From the NCBI GenBank assembly GCA_032252755.1, contig JAVUPY010000051.1, forward strand, positions 62,001 to 126,000: a stretch of 64,000 nt of DNA, read 5' to 3'. Numbering within the stretch: position 1 is the stretch's first letter; each line of letters starts with the position of its first letter. The DNA is from Terriglobia bacterium. Its GTDB lineage: Bacteria > Acidobacteriota > Terriglobia > Terriglobales > Acidobacteriaceae. Under the pieces are notes generated by a model. It saw nothing but the letters and a program-made list of their open reading frames with translations. It did no database searches and was not told the origin of the DNA. Of the stretch, positions 43,794 through 54,995 are shown one piece after another. Both the position numbers and the translations under genes were made by a program.

Positions 43794-44915
43794 TTAGCTG
43801 CCGAATGCCTGCGCGACAAACCGTGAGATGTTCCAGCCGAGCATGTACTTGTATGGGCTTTCGCCGATGGTGTAGTGCCCGCACGGCATGCACTTGATCA
43901 TCGCGTTCAGTCCCCAGCGCTTGAATTCCGCCGCTATCTGCTCGCTGAATTCGGGCAGGAAGGTCAGATCGTACTTCGCATAGAGCATCAGGCAGCGCTT
44001 CGGCCAACGCGCGAATTTGTGGAAGTAGACCATCGGGCTGATGCCGAGCAGCGCTTTGCGCAGACCGTCCTGATCCATTACCTCTTCAATGGCCGCGCGA
44101 ATGTGCCGCGTCGACTGGCCCGTCCACACGACGTCGCCGAAGTACGTGGACGCGTGATTGAAGACGTTGATCTTCAGCCGTTCGTCGTGGGCGCTCGCAA
44201 TGAACGCGTAACAAGACCCGAGGCTCGTTCCCATGATGCCGATCTCGCTGTAGCCCTGTTCTTCAAGCCAATCGACGCAGCAACGGATGTCGATAACGCC
44301 TTGTCGCGCTGCATCAATCGTCCGTCCCATATTCGCCGAAACCGCGTAGTCCGCCCGCTTTAATTCGGCCGGCATCCGCGCATCGTGATAGGGCATGCTG
44401 ATGCGCAGGCCTGAAATTCCCAGTTTGTTCCATATCCTGCAAAGAGCGTTATGGCTGATCGCGTCCGAATTCCACTGCGGGATGACAATCATCGCCTTGC
44501 GCGAGCGCTCCACCGGGAACCATCGCGCATTCATGTGGTTGTTTTCGGGATACGGCGTCTCGACCGGTGACGTGAAGCGAAGAAAAGTTCCAATCTGCTT
44601 GGCGTGCTTCAGGTCGAGCTTTGGATCAGGGTTGCTTCCGGTCTGGTGGACGCGAACCGGGCGTTGTTCCAGCCGAAAATCCCTTGCGCGTTGGTAGCTG
44701 TAGAACTCGTCGCTGTGCTCGACGATGCGCTCGTTGAGTTCGAACCAGTAGCGCTCGATTTCCACTTCGGAGTGATCTTTCGGCGCGCCGTGCGCGACCG
44801 GCCAGCGGTCGGCCCAATCCAGCCCCCACTCGAATGGACGCACGATGCGGTTCGTATCGCGCGACGTGAGCGCGTGCTCCCACCGGTACATCCACTCCTG
44901 GTATTTCCTTCGCAT
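43794..44915 (-). CDS. Alpha/beta hydrolase (ABHD18-like)
   Basis: About 373 residues from the ATG at 44915. It matches the alpha/beta-hydrolase fold with nucleophile elbow IGIMGTSLGSCYAF, a following LKINVFNHASTYFGDVVW, and a late acid/His pair (MLYAKYDLTF, CGHYTIGE). The N-terminal 130 residues are a cap-like extension. The length and layout resemble the ABHD18-type family. The substrate is unknown. Confidence 0.75.
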   Translation of the reverse strand: MRRKYQEWMYRWEHALTSRDTNRIVRPFEWGLDWADRWPVAHGAPKDHSEVEIERYWFELNERIVEHSDEFYSYQRARDFRLEQRPVRVHQTGSNPDPKLDLKHAKQIGTFLRFTSPVETPYPENNHMNARWFPVERSRKAMIVIPQWNSDAISHNALCRIWNKLGISGLRISMPYHDARMPAELKRADYAVSANMGRTIDAARQGVIDIRCCVDWLEEQGYSEIGIMGTSLGSCYAFIASAHDERLKINVFNHASTYFGDVVWTGQSTRHIRAAIEEVMDQDGLRKALLGISPMVYFHKFARWPKRCLMLYAKYDLTFLPEFSEQIAAEFKRWGLNAMIKCMPCGHYTIGESPYKYMLGWNISRFVAQAFGS

Positions 44916-45052
44916 CGCCAATAAAAATCATAACAAAGCGAGACAGGAGCAGCTGTCAGCCAGCAGCGAACGGTAACAATCCCGCCCTGAATGGACCGGG
45001 CGCTTGTGTCAGCAATGAAGATGGATTTGCCTTCAACAGAACGAAGAACCGC

Positions 45053-46222
45053 TTACTCGTCCACGTACTTTCTCGGCACTCGCGGCGACAACCCGCAGAG
45101 AATCTCGTAGGGAATTGTCTGCGTATGTAACGCGTGTTCTTCGACGTCGATTCGGCAGGTTTCCGTGCAGCCCAGCAGAATGACCTCGTCTCCGAGGCTT
45201 GTACCGTCGATATCGGTCGCATCGACCGTCACCAGGTCCATCGAGACGTTGCCTACAATCGGGGCATACTGATCGCGAATGATGACGCGCCCCTTGTTGG
45301 AGAGATGGCGGCTGAAGCCGTCGCCATAGCCGACCGGAATCACAGCGACGCGTGTCGGCCGGGTCGTCTTGTACGTTCCGCCATAGCCGATCGCCTGTCC
45401 GCTTTCCAGATCTTTCAAGGCAATGACGCGAGTCTTCCAACTCAGAACGGGCGTGATTGGCGGAACTTTTGTGTCGCCTGCGCTCGTTCCTTCCAGCGGC
45501 AAGCATCCGCCGTAGAGCAGCAATCCCGGGCGAATCATGTTGTGCCAGGTGTCGTGCCGCCCCACCACCGCCGCGCTGTTGGCAAGGTGCCGGTACGTCG
45601 GCGTGATTCCCTGATCGGCAAAGGTCTTCAGCACGTCATCGAAGCAGAGGATCTGCCACTGTGCATCTTCTGCATCGAGCGCCTCCGACGAGGCGAGGTG
45701 GCTGAATACCCCTTCGACGACGATGTCCTCGGCCTTCTTCAGTTCTTCAATGAATGACGGCAACTGCGCCATTGGCAGTCCGAGCCGGCTCATGCCCGTA
45801 TCGACCTTCACATGCACGTGCACCGGACGCTTCGGCCGGCGCTCGGCCGCGCGTTGCAGAGCCTGAAGGTGCTCCACCGACCAGATCGCCGGAGTGAGAT
45901 CGCTGTCCAGTATCTCGTCTTCTTCTCCGCGCCAGAAGCCGGTCATCACGAGAATCCGGGCCGTAATCCCGCCGCGCCGCAGTTTCACAGCTTCTTCGGT
46001 CGATGTCACCCCGAACCAGTTTGCGCCAATCTCCTGTAGCGCGCGTGAGCATTCGACCGCGCCATGGCCGTAGCCGTCGCATTTCACGACGCAGCAAATC
46101 GTGGCTTCGGAAGAAACCAGCGCCTGAACAGCACGATAGTTCTGCTGCAGGGCAGTGAGGTTCACTTCCGCCCAGGTCGGGCGTGCGCTCACGTGAATGG
46201 CAAGATCGGTCGAAGAGGCCAA
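45053..46222 (-). CDS. alr: Alanine racemase
   Basis: 389 residues from a TTG start. VVKCDGYGHGA holds the PLP Lys47. YGGCLPLEG, IGYGGTYKT, with its Tyr, and GNVSMDLVTVDATD follow the usual order. It makes D-alanine for peptidoglycan. It is not next to other wall genes. Confidence 0.94.
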   Translation of the reverse strand: MASSTDLAIHVSARPTWAEVNLTALQQNYRAVQALVSSEATICCVVKCDGYGHGAVECSRALQEIGANWFGVTSTEEAVKLRRGGITARILVMTGFWRGEEDEILDSDLTPAIWSVEHLQALQRAAERRPKRPVHVHVKVDTGMSRLGLPMAQLPSFIEELKKAEDIVVEGVFSHLASSEALDAEDAQWQILCFDDVLKTFADQGITPTYRHLANSAAVVGRHDTWHNMIRPGLLLYGGCLPLEGTSAGDTKVPPITPVLSWKTRVIALKDLESGQAIGYGGTYKTTRPTRVAVIPVGYGDGFSRHLSNKGRVIIRDQYAPIVGNVSMDLVTVDATDIDGTSLGDEVILLGCTETCRIDVEEHALHTQTIPYEILCGLSPRVPRKYVDE

Positions 46223-46587
46223 CGTCGGTACCTGTTTCGATTATAGGGGTGAACCGCCCCGGACCGTCCATCGGGCATACCGCTGAGCAACACGGAAGTG
46301 AGCGCACCCCTGGTTTGGTGCCTCACATTGCTTTGGCCCCCTCATCTGCCTCCTTTTGGCAGATGTGGGTTTTTCCCGCCGTGAATTCACACCGCGCCCT
46401 GTGATGTGTGACTTTGACACCATCCCGCCCCCGGCCTAACATCATGACAACTTGGCCCCTCGGAGCTGAAGAGGCGCCTATGACCTGCTCCGTCCGCACC
46501 TACGTTCCATCCGTCCTAAACGCGAGACCCATGCCCCGGGCCGGCTTCTCTGCCCGTCGCCGATGACCGGGAGAACAGGAGCGATTT
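46223..46587. other. Intergenic region between alr and the YbaK-like gene
   Basis: 365 bases between divergent genes. It holds a family B palindrome (46337-46370) and a moderately structured stretch (46440-46570) ending in the AGGAG of the next gene. No coding frame or known RNA is convincing. Confidence 0.5.
46337..46370. repeat. Family B palindrome between alr and the YbaK-like gene
   Basis: cccctcatctgcc and ggcagatgtgggt form imperfect arms around tccttt. Confidence 0.65.
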
Positions 46588-47091
46588 ATGCCAGTGCAAC
46601 GCCTTAAAGACCTGCTGGACAAGAACGACATCCGTTACGTCTGCATCTCCCATTCGCGCGCCTACACCGCGGCAGCCATCGGCGCCATCACCCACATCCC
46701 CGGCCGCGAAATCGCCAAAACTGTCATGGTGAAACTGGACGGCAAGCTGGCGATGGTGGTGGTGCCGGGTTCGCGCCACATAGATTTGGCGGTTCTCAAG
46801 AGAGAACTTGGCGTCAACTCAGCCCTGCTCGTCACCGAGCCCGAATTCGCCGACGCCTTCCCGGATTGCGAGGTCGGCGCCATGCCGCCGTTCGGCGAAC
46901 TCTATGACCTGCCGGTCTATGTCGACGAGTTGCTGACCCGCGACGAAGAGATCGCCTTCAATGCCGGCTCGCACCGCGAACTGATCCGCATGAGCTACAA
47001 GGATTTCGAGCGATTGGTAAAGCCGAAAGTGCTCCGCATCGTGAAGAAGACCTCGGCGGAACTGCGCGCGGCGGAAAGAGCCACCGCCTAG
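46588..47091 (+). CDS. YbaK/EbsC-type aminoacyl-tRNA deacylase-like protein
   Basis: 167 residues; the ATG has ACAGGAG upstream. GREIAKTVMVKLDGKLAMVV and GSRHIDLAVLKRELG match the YbaK editing-domain fold, with the conserved Lys in AKTVMVK. Family members hydrolyse mischarged tRNAs. The C-terminal 35 residues are an extension. It stands alone between repeat-containing gaps. Confidence 0.85.
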   Translation: MPVQRLKDLLDKNDIRYVCISHSRAYTAAAIGAITHIPGREIAKTVMVKLDGKLAMVVVPGSRHIDLAVLKRELGVNSALLVTEPEFADAFPDCEVGAMPPFGELYDLPVYVDELLTRDEEIAFNAGSHRELIRMSYKDFERLVKPKVLRIVKKTSAELRAAERATA

Positions 47092-47173
47092 GAGGGCATA
47101 AGGCAGAAGGCAAAGGGCGGAACGGAGAAGGCTTTTCGTTTTGCCCTCTGCCCTCTACCTTTTGCCTTCTCCC
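47092..47173. repeat. Family C inverted repeat after the YbaK-like gene
   Basis: gaagggcaaag-like words on the left (ggcagaaggcaaagggcgg) face ccctctgccctctacc and ttttgccttctccct on the right. It also lies at the dnaB 3' end and could act as a bidirectional terminator. Confidence 0.65.
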
Positions 47174-48543
47174 TAGATCCACTCGCTGCGGTCGAGGTTC
47201 TCGAAGCGTGTCCACTGCTTGATGTAAGCGAGTTGTATTGTGTCGGTTGGGCCGTTGCGCTGCTTGGCGATGATCAGCTTTGCCTTATTCTCAACCGTCG
47301 GATCGTCGCGGTTGTAGTACTCCGGACGGTAGATGAACATGACGACATCCGCGTCCTGCTCGATCGAGCCCGACTCGCGCAGATCGCTCAGTTTTGGCTC
47401 GTTGTCCTTGGTCCCGCGAGTCTCAGGCGCACGGCTGAGCTGAGACAGGGCGACCATGGGAACTTTCAACTCCTTGGCGATGGCCTTCAGGCCGCGCGAA
47501 ATTGCCGACACTTCCTGTGTCCGGTTCTCATATCGCTTGCCGCCCGGCGCAGTCGCCGACATCAGCTGCAGGTAATCCACGACGATCATCCCCAAGCCGG
47601 TCGTGTGTTTCAGCCGCCTGGCTTTCGCGCGCAGCTCTGTTAGCGAAATGCCCGGAGTATCGTCGATGTACATTGGCGCCTGCAGCAGGGCGTCGAGGCC
47701 ATTGCGAATCTTTGTAAGATCTTCTTTCCCGAGAAAACCGGTCCGGAACTTGTGCGAGTCCACCCGCGATTGCGAGCACAGCATGCGTCGCAGTAAGGCC
47801 TCGCGCGACATTTCCAGCGAGAAGATCGCAACTGGTTGACCTCCCAGTATTGCGACGTTCTCTGCCATGTTGATCGCCAGTGCCGTCTTGCCCATCGAGG
47901 GACGCGCCGCAACTATCACGAGATCCGAAGGCTGAAGACCACTGGTCAGCTCATCGAGATCGGCAAAGTGCGTCTCGACGCCGGTGATGCGCCGCCCAGC
48001 TTCATAGAGAGTGTCGAGTCCGCCAGGAAAGGACTCCCTCACGATGTCCTTCAGCGCCATCAGGTCCTGGCCGATGCGCGCCTCGGTCAGCGCGAACAAC
48101 GAAGCTTCGGCTGAGTCGAGAACCTCAGCGGTTTCATCCTCCTGGTCGAGCGCCTTCGTGATCATGCTGTTCGCGGCATGAATCAGTCCTCGGAGCAGGG
48201 CCTTATCCTTGACCAGCCGGATGTAATGCTCGATCGATTGCCGCCTGGGCACGCCATCCGTCAGCGACGTGAGATACGCGACTCCGCCGACAGACTCCAA
48301 CTCCTTGTACCGCCCCAACTCGTCGGCCAACGAAATGATATCGATCGGCTTACCGAACTCGTTCAGGTCCAGCATCCGCTGGTAAATGCGCCGATGCGAG
48401 TCGAGATAGAAATGCTCTGCCTTGAGCGCGGCCGCCGCTTCATTCTGGAGGAAGTTGTCGAGGAGAATGCCGCCGAGTATCGACCGCTCGGCGTCGGGAC
48501 TGGCTGGTAAACCGCGGTCTAAACTGTGATCGAGAGTGGCCAT
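47173..48543 (-). CDS. dnaB: Replicative DNA helicase DnaB
   Basis: 456 residues. The N-terminal domain (about 1-110) is helical and includes PDAERSILGGILLDN. The RecA-like domain has IVAARPSMGKTALAINMA (Walker A) and IVVDYLQLM (Walker B), then LSQLSRAPETRGTKDNEP. It unwinds DNA at the fork with DnaG, which lies 4.4 kb away. Full-length and intact. Confidence 0.95.
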   Translation of the reverse strand: MATLDHSLDRGLPASPDAERSILGGILLDNFLQNEAAAALKAEHFYLDSHRRIYQRMLDLNEFGKPIDIISLADELGRYKELESVGGVAYLTSLTDGVPRRQSIEHYIRLVKDKALLRGLIHAANSMITKALDQEDETAEVLDSAEASLFALTEARIGQDLMALKDIVRESFPGGLDTLYEAGRRITGVETHFADLDELTSGLQPSDLVIVAARPSMGKTALAINMAENVAILGGQPVAIFSLEMSREALLRRMLCSQSRVDSHKFRTGFLGKEDLTKIRNGLDALLQAPMYIDDTPGISLTELRAKARRLKHTTGLGMIVVDYLQLMSATAPGGKRYENRTQEVSAISRGLKAIAKELKVPMVALSQLSRAPETRGTKDNEPKLSDLRESGSIEQDADVVMFIYRPEYYNRDDPTVENKAKLIIAKQRNGPTDTIQLAYIKQWTRFENLDRSEWI

Positions 48544-48558
48544 CCAACTGAAAACCTA

Positions 48559-48665
48559 TTCACCACAGAGGCGCAGAGCCACAGAGCAGATGGTCCAAAG
48601 AACAAAACCAATCGGAGTTTGCAGTCTGAATCGAACCCTCTGTGCCTCTGCGTCTCTGTAGTGAG
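48559..48665. repeat. Family D inverted repeat upstream of dnaB
   Basis: ttcaccacagaggcgcagag followed by ccacagag on the left faces cctctgtgcctctgcgtctc then tgtagtgag on the right. The 50-nt middle is unrelated. Similar CACAGAGGC repeats are common in many bacterial phyla. Confidence 0.75.
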
Positions 48666-49374
48666 ATCGTGATCCGATACTACACCGAAAACCAAGATTA
48701 AGTAGCGAAAACAGGGCGAAGCGGGGGAGTTTGTACTTCGCCCTGGTCCGCATGTTCGGCCCTGACACTGTGCTCTTCCAGAATTCGGGCCCGGCAGCGC
48801 CAGCCGCACATGCCGGGCCCATGGTCGGACGAAATGCGCTCGCTTTCGCAGTGCTCTCTTGCTCCCGCCGCCGTTGCGGAAGACCCGGAGCGACGCTGCT
48901 GGGGAGCACCTTGGGCGCTCGGAGTGACGATTCTTACGAAGCGCCCAATCCGTTTCCCGCGCATCTACTCCTATTCCCGTCTTCACATGAACTCATGCCC
49001 GTTGCCCAGGCAGGATGCTTCGGATCGTCAGGACGCGCCCGGTGGAGGCACGCTCGTCGGTGAAGATTCTCTTCGCGAAAGCGGGTTGCGGCCGCTCTCG
49101 CATCCGTCATCGCAGAATCAGCAGGATGCCGGTGCCGCGATAATCGCATCCCGGAAAGAACTCATGCAGTACCGGGGAAAGCACCACGCCAAGGCATCTC
49201 GTCTTCGCGTGTGGAAGCAGATTGCATGATGATCCTCAATCCCTCAAGACCGATTCGGCTGTCCGCCTGTGGGAAGGTTGTGGAATACGCGATTTGTTGT
49301 GGATTGCGTTGGAAAAGTTGGTGAAAATTTGGCCACCGAACTCACGCGGAAGTTCTGTGCGCGAATCCGCGGTC
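48666..49374. other. Long region with no convincing gene
   Basis: About 700 bases between the family D repeat and the serine hydrolase 3' end. Several frames are open because GC is high, but none shows a recognised domain. One 80-residue frame at 48987-49229 is listed separately at low confidence. No tRNA, SRP RNA or tmRNA motif was found. Confidence 0.4.
48987..49229 (+). CDS. Doubtful small hypothetical protein
   Basis: 80 residues, hydrophilic, ending with a basic helix-like stretch (IASRKELMQYRGKHHAKASR). No clear ribosome site and no recognised family. It is the most protein-like frame in an otherwise empty 700-bp region. Confidence 0.25.
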   Translation: MNSCPLPRQDASDRQDAPGGGTLVGEDSLRESGLRPLSHPSSQNQQDAGAAIIASRKELMQYRGKHHAKASRLRVWKQIA

Positions 49375-50820
49375 TTAATTCGCCTTCTGCTCGAGCAATT
49401 TCTTCAGCATTGCCTGTCCATCTTTATTTGCGGGATTCAACTCGAGCGATTTCTTGTAGTGAGTGATCGCGGGTTCTCGTTGCCCATCCGCGGCCAATCC
49501 TTCACCGGCACTGTCCCACGCTTCCCATTGATTCGGAAAATACTCGACATTCAGTGCGAACACAGCCACAGCCTTACTGGTTTCTCCGGCATGAAGCAGC
49601 GCATATCCCAGACGGTTCAGCGCCCGCCAGTTATCGAGGTCGTATTCGGAGGAGTTCGTCTTCTTCAGCGTGCGGTATTGCGCAACCGCGGCGTCCATTC
49701 CTTGCTCCCGCATCGCACGCGCGAACTCTCGCGCAATCGGCTTCTTGGGGAGCGTGCAGGTGCCGCGATAAAGAACGTTGAAGATCTCCCGCTGAATTTC
49801 ATCGAAGGTGTCCATATCTGTGTTGTCGATGGTCAGCACCATCGTTTCCGTCTCCGGCACGCGCGTGTACATCGTGAAGAAACCAAAAATATGACCTTCA
49901 TGGAACTGGAGCGTTCGCCCTGCGGCGGGGTGCTCTTTGGGCGCAGTTCGGACAAACCACCCCAGGCCGCCGCGCTGAGTTGCGGGCGTGAACATCAGTT
50001 CGCGCGTCTTTGCCGACAGCAATTTGTCTCCGTAAAGAGCACGATCGAAGCGGAACATGTCTTCGGCCGTCGAGTAAATATCGCCCGTGCCCAGTGCGGT
50101 CGAGATCTCGCTATACGGCCCGGGACGCAAACCGGCCAGCGGCGACCACTCGTACCCATAGGCACGCTTCGAAAGAAACAATTGCGAGGTGTCGACTCCG
50201 CTGTCATTCATCCCCGCCGGAATCAAAATGCGCTCACGCAGGAGTTGGGTGTACGGTTTTCCGGTCGAGCGTTCCAGGATCAGCCCGAGCAAAAGGTAGC
50301 CGCAGTTGTTGTAGCCCCAACTCGTGCCCGGTTCGAATTCCAGGTCTCCGCTGCACCATTTCTTCACAAGCTCCGGTTTGGCAATCGGAGAAGTCTGCTC
50401 AAGGATTTGCGGAGCTTTGTAAGTAGGTATTCCCGAGGTGTGGGTCAGAAGATGACGTATCGTTACCTTCGCGCCCGTGTCAGCCCGATACTCTGGCAGG
50501 TATTCCGATACCGGCGCGTCCAGTTTGATTTTTCCTGCCTCGACCTGCTGGAGCACGAGAATCGCCGTGAATGGTTTTGTCACGGAACCGATCCGAAATT
50601 TTGTATCGGTCGTGTTCGGAACCTGCCATTCAAAATTCGCGTAACCAAATCCCTTTTGGTAGATCACTTCTCCGTGATCCGCGACGAGCACCACTCCATT
50701 CAGCAAGCCGGCTTCGTGATATGCGTTCAGCAATTTGTCGAGTTTGGCAACGGTGTCGTCGGAGGCGAGCGAGGTAGCAGCCAGCAAAAATATAATGGCG
50801 ACAGACCGGAACAGTTTCAT
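49375..50820 (-). CDS. Serine hydrolase, beta-lactamase class C family, with C-terminal TPR-like tail
   Basis: 481 residues with a signal peptide (FRSVAIIFLLAATSLAS) and AGGAGAAG before the ATG. The catalytic SVTK is in RIGSVTKPFTAILVLQQ; GYNNCGYLLLGLILERSTGK gives the Tyr-x-Asn motif, and FHEGHIFGFF the third HxG box. About 100 C-terminal residues form tetratricopeptide-like helices. It may be a periplasmic esterase, peptidase or DD-peptidase; resistance is not implied. Confidence 0.85.
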   Translation of the reverse strand: MKLFRSVAIIFLLAATSLASDDTVAKLDKLLNAYHEAGLLNGVVLVADHGEVIYQKGFGYANFEWQVPNTTDTKFRIGSVTKPFTAILVLQQVEAGKIKLDAPVSEYLPEYRADTGAKVTIRHLLTHTSGIPTYKAPQILEQTSPIAKPELVKKWCSGDLEFEPGTSWGYNNCGYLLLGLILERSTGKPYTQLLRERILIPAGMNDSGVDTSQLFLSKRAYGYEWSPLAGLRPGPYSEISTALGTGDIYSTAEDMFRFDRALYGDKLLSAKTRELMFTPATQRGGLGWFVRTAPKEHPAAGRTLQFHEGHIFGFFTMYTRVPETETMVLTIDNTDMDTFDEIQREIFNVLYRGTCTLPKKPIAREFARAMREQGMDAAVAQYRTLKKTNSSEYDLDNWRALNRLGYALLHAGETSKAVAVFALNVEYFPNQWEAWDSAGEGLAADGQREPAITHYKKSLELNPANKDGQAMLKKLLEQKAN

Positions 50821-51000
50821 GCGCTTCTCCTATGGAGGAGAGTACGCAAGGGTCGGTGGCATCGTTCAAGCGAAAACCGCGTCTGATGCAGATTTAGCGG
50901 GAGTCACCACTCAGGATTTCAAAGACGCAAAACAAAACGGGCGCGATCTTCATCGCGCCCGTGCAATTCAATCCGCGTTCATCCGCGGGTAAAAATCTAG

Positions 51001-52695
<1,695 letters not shown>

Positions 52696-52969
52696 AGCCT
52701 ATAATCCTAATTGCGGCGCCGTCGCGCGGCGTTCCGCGTTGCACACTGCGGCGGGATCGGCACTGGAAAGTGCCGACACATGCAGAAACTTACGTATTTT
52801 ATCATTTCAGAGGTCTGCCTGCTACCCAGACCCATACCATCTGCCCGCCAGCGGTGTTGCTCTTGACTTGTTAGATGGCCACCCAGGCAGAATGGTTTCT
52901 GAGAATTTGCGCCGTAACCCCAAGCAAAACAATTGCTTAGCCCGGCACTAAGGTTGCGCGTCGGGGCAG

Positions 52970-54856
52970 TTAAACGAGCGTCCCTGCCGCGCTCCGAAGA
53001 TGCCGGTCGAGTTCCAGCTTCTCAGTAATTAGCTCCCGCAGGCGCTGAGCGTCGTTCTTCCTTTCCGCTTCCGCGATCTGCTCCTTCAACTCGCGCTGGC
53101 GCGCCTCCAGTTTTCGCCGCCGCAGTGCTTCAATCGCACTCTCCAGCAGCTCGGGCGTGATCTCTTCGTCTTCCTTCATCAGCGCTTCCGCGAGATAGGA
53201 GCGCTCTTCATCAGGCAAGTCGAGCGACATGGGATCAGAGCTGTCATCGAAGCTCTTCAGTAGCGCTGCCATCAGTCCCTCGGTTCGTAAACCAATATGG
53301 AGCGCTTCGTCCCTCAGCGCGTAGTGCGTCTGCCTCGCCGGTTCGAAGTCGAGTTCCTGTCCCTCGCGGCTGCTGACGGGATCGCGTCCTAGATCTCGCG
53401 CCGTCGCGAGCGCCCGAATCAGCACGCGTTCGGAATCGCTGATAGGCGACTCTTTCGGCGCGATCACTTTCGTTGCCGAACGCGTTCCCGCGACGTACTT
53501 CAACTCTTGCCTGAGAACCGCGTTATCGATTCGCAACTTGTTCGCGATCTCCGTCGCCAGTTCGTCGCGAACAATCCGGCTCTGCACTCGCTGGATATGA
53601 GGCAGAAGATAGTTCACAGCCTTGGCTTTGCCTTCAGGCGTTCGAACCGGGAACTGTGTTCGCGCGCGCTCGACGAGATAATCGAAATATCGCGGCGCTT
53701 TTCGCACGGCCTGCGCGTATGCTTCCCGGCCCTTCTTGCGGACGTAGAGATCGGGATCGAATCCCTGCTCCAGGGTCAGAACTTTGATCTCGAAATCTTC
53801 GCCCACGAGCATTCCTAGCGACCGCTCCGCGGCGGCGGCGCCGGCCGTATCGGGGTCAAAGTTCACCACGATCTTGCTCGTGAAGCGCTTGAGCAGCTTT
53901 ACCTGGAACTCAGTGAACGCCGTTCCGGAACTCGCAATCACATTCTGGAACCCGGCGTTGTAGACCGAGATGCAGTCCATCTGTCCTTCGACGAGGATCA
54001 CGTGATCGAACTTCCGGATCCACTCCTTCGCGAGATGCAGGTTGTAGAGCACGCGCGATTTCGAATAGACCGCCGTCTCCGGCGAGTTCAGGTACTTCGG
54101 CCCCGCCTTCTCATCCGTCGCCAGCGTCCGTCCCGTGAACGCAATCACCTTGCCCGACTCATTGCAGATCGGGAACATTATTCGATTGCGAAACTTTGAG
54201 TAGATCGCAGCCTTCGGATTGCTGCCGTTACCGTCATCCCGAGCGGAGCGGCCTTCAGGCCGCGCAGCCGAGTGACCCGCATTTTCCTTCCACGAGAACA
54301 GCCCCGACTCGCGCAGCGCCTCCTCATCGGCTTCGCCCTTCAGTCGGTCTCGCAGCAGGAAGCCTGATTCCGGCGCGTAGCCGATTCGAAACAGGTCAAT
54401 GCCTTTCTGGTCCAATCCGCGCGACTTCAGGTACTCACGCGCCGCAGCAGCTTCCGGCCTCCGCAACTGTTCCTGGAACCACTGGCAAGCGGTCTCGTTC
54501 AGGTCGAGCAGTACGGTTCGCTGCTTCGCTTCCGCGGCTTCCTGCGGCGACGAGAATTGCATCTTCGGCACCGCGATGCCGAGCTTCTGCGCGACCAGGC
54601 GAACGGCTTCGGGAAACGTAATGTTCTCGATCTTCTGGACGAAGCTGAAGACGTCACCACCAGCCTTGCAGCCGAAACAGTGATAGAACTGTCGCGACGC
54701 ATGTACCGAAAGGGATCCTGTCTTTTCTTTGTGAAACGGACATAACCCCTGGTAGTTTTGCGGCCCGGCTTTGCGCAGCTTGATGTACTCGCCCACAATT
54801 CGGACGATGTCAGCCTGCTGCTTGACGGTGTACGCAAAATCGCCGGGATTGGCCAT
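52970..54856 (-). CDS. dnaG: DNA primase DnaG with an in-frame repeat insertion
   Basis: 628 residues. The zinc domain has CPFHKEKTGSL and HCFGCKAGGDVF. The catalytic part has KFRNRIMFPICNESGKVIAF and a Toprim motif VEGQMDCISVYNAG. The C-terminal helicase-binding region is helical. Residues about 191-208 (AGHSAARPEGRSARDDGN) are encoded by a copy of repeat family E and look inserted between the conserved WKEN-type segment and the KFRNRIMFP core. The frame is kept, so the primase is probably functional. Confidence 0.94.
   Translation of the reverse strand: MANPGDFAYTVKQQADIVRIVGEYIKLRKAGPQNYQGLCPFHKEKTGSLSVHASRQFYHCFGCKAGGDVFSFVQKIENITFPEAVRLVAQKLGIAVPKMQFSSPQEAAEAKQRTVLLDLNETACQWFQEQLRRPEAAAAREYLKSRGLDQKGIDLFRIGYAPESGFLLRDRLKGEADEEALRESGLFSWKENAGHSAARPEGRSARDDGNGSNPKAAIYSKFRNRIMFPICNESGKVIAFTGRTLATDEKAGPKYLNSPETAVYSKSRVLYNLHLAKEWIRKFDHVILVEGQMDCISVYNAGFQNVIASSGTAFTEFQVKLLKRFTSKIVVNFDPDTAGAAAAERSLGMLVGEDFEIKVLTLEQGFDPDLYVRKKGREAYAQAVRKAPRYFDYLVERARTQFPVRTPEGKAKAVNYLLPHIQRVQSRIVRDELATEIANKLRIDNAVLRQELKYVAGTRSATKVIAPKESPISDSERVLIRALATARDLGRDPVSSREGQELDFEPARQTHYALRDEALHIGLRTEGLMAALLKSFDDSSDPMSLDLPDEERSYLAEALMKEDEEITPELLESAIEALRRRKLEARQRELKEQIAEAERKNDAQRLRELITEKLELDRHLRSAAGTLV
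54233..54284. repeat. Family E repeat inside dnaG
   Basis: gtcatcccgagcggagcggc, then the palindrome gcggccttcaggccgc and gagtgacccgcattt. It shares gtcatcccgagcgga with the copy at 11526 and lies in frame in dnaG. Confidence 0.65.
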
Positions 54857-54995
54857 GAAGCTCTAGTGTGCCATCAGCGGCTTGGGAATCGGCAACAATT
54901 CCCGCAGCTCGAATCGGCGACTGTGGAAATCCTGTAGATTTCAGGGTTTTCGCCTGGAGGGGATGTGGAAATCGAGAGAAGGTTGCTTGGAAAGA

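Noticed and set aside
49270-49345. DnaA-box-like TTGTGGA words suggesting an origin
   Set aside because: Words are too few and not the full consensus; no dnaA, dnaN or AT-rich unwinding stretch is near.
49222-50886. 554-residue open frame on the + strand opposite the serine hydrolase gene
   Set aside because: It is the mirror of a clear gene with signal peptide and catalytic motifs. High GC codon bias keeps the antisense frame open; no motif is seen in it.
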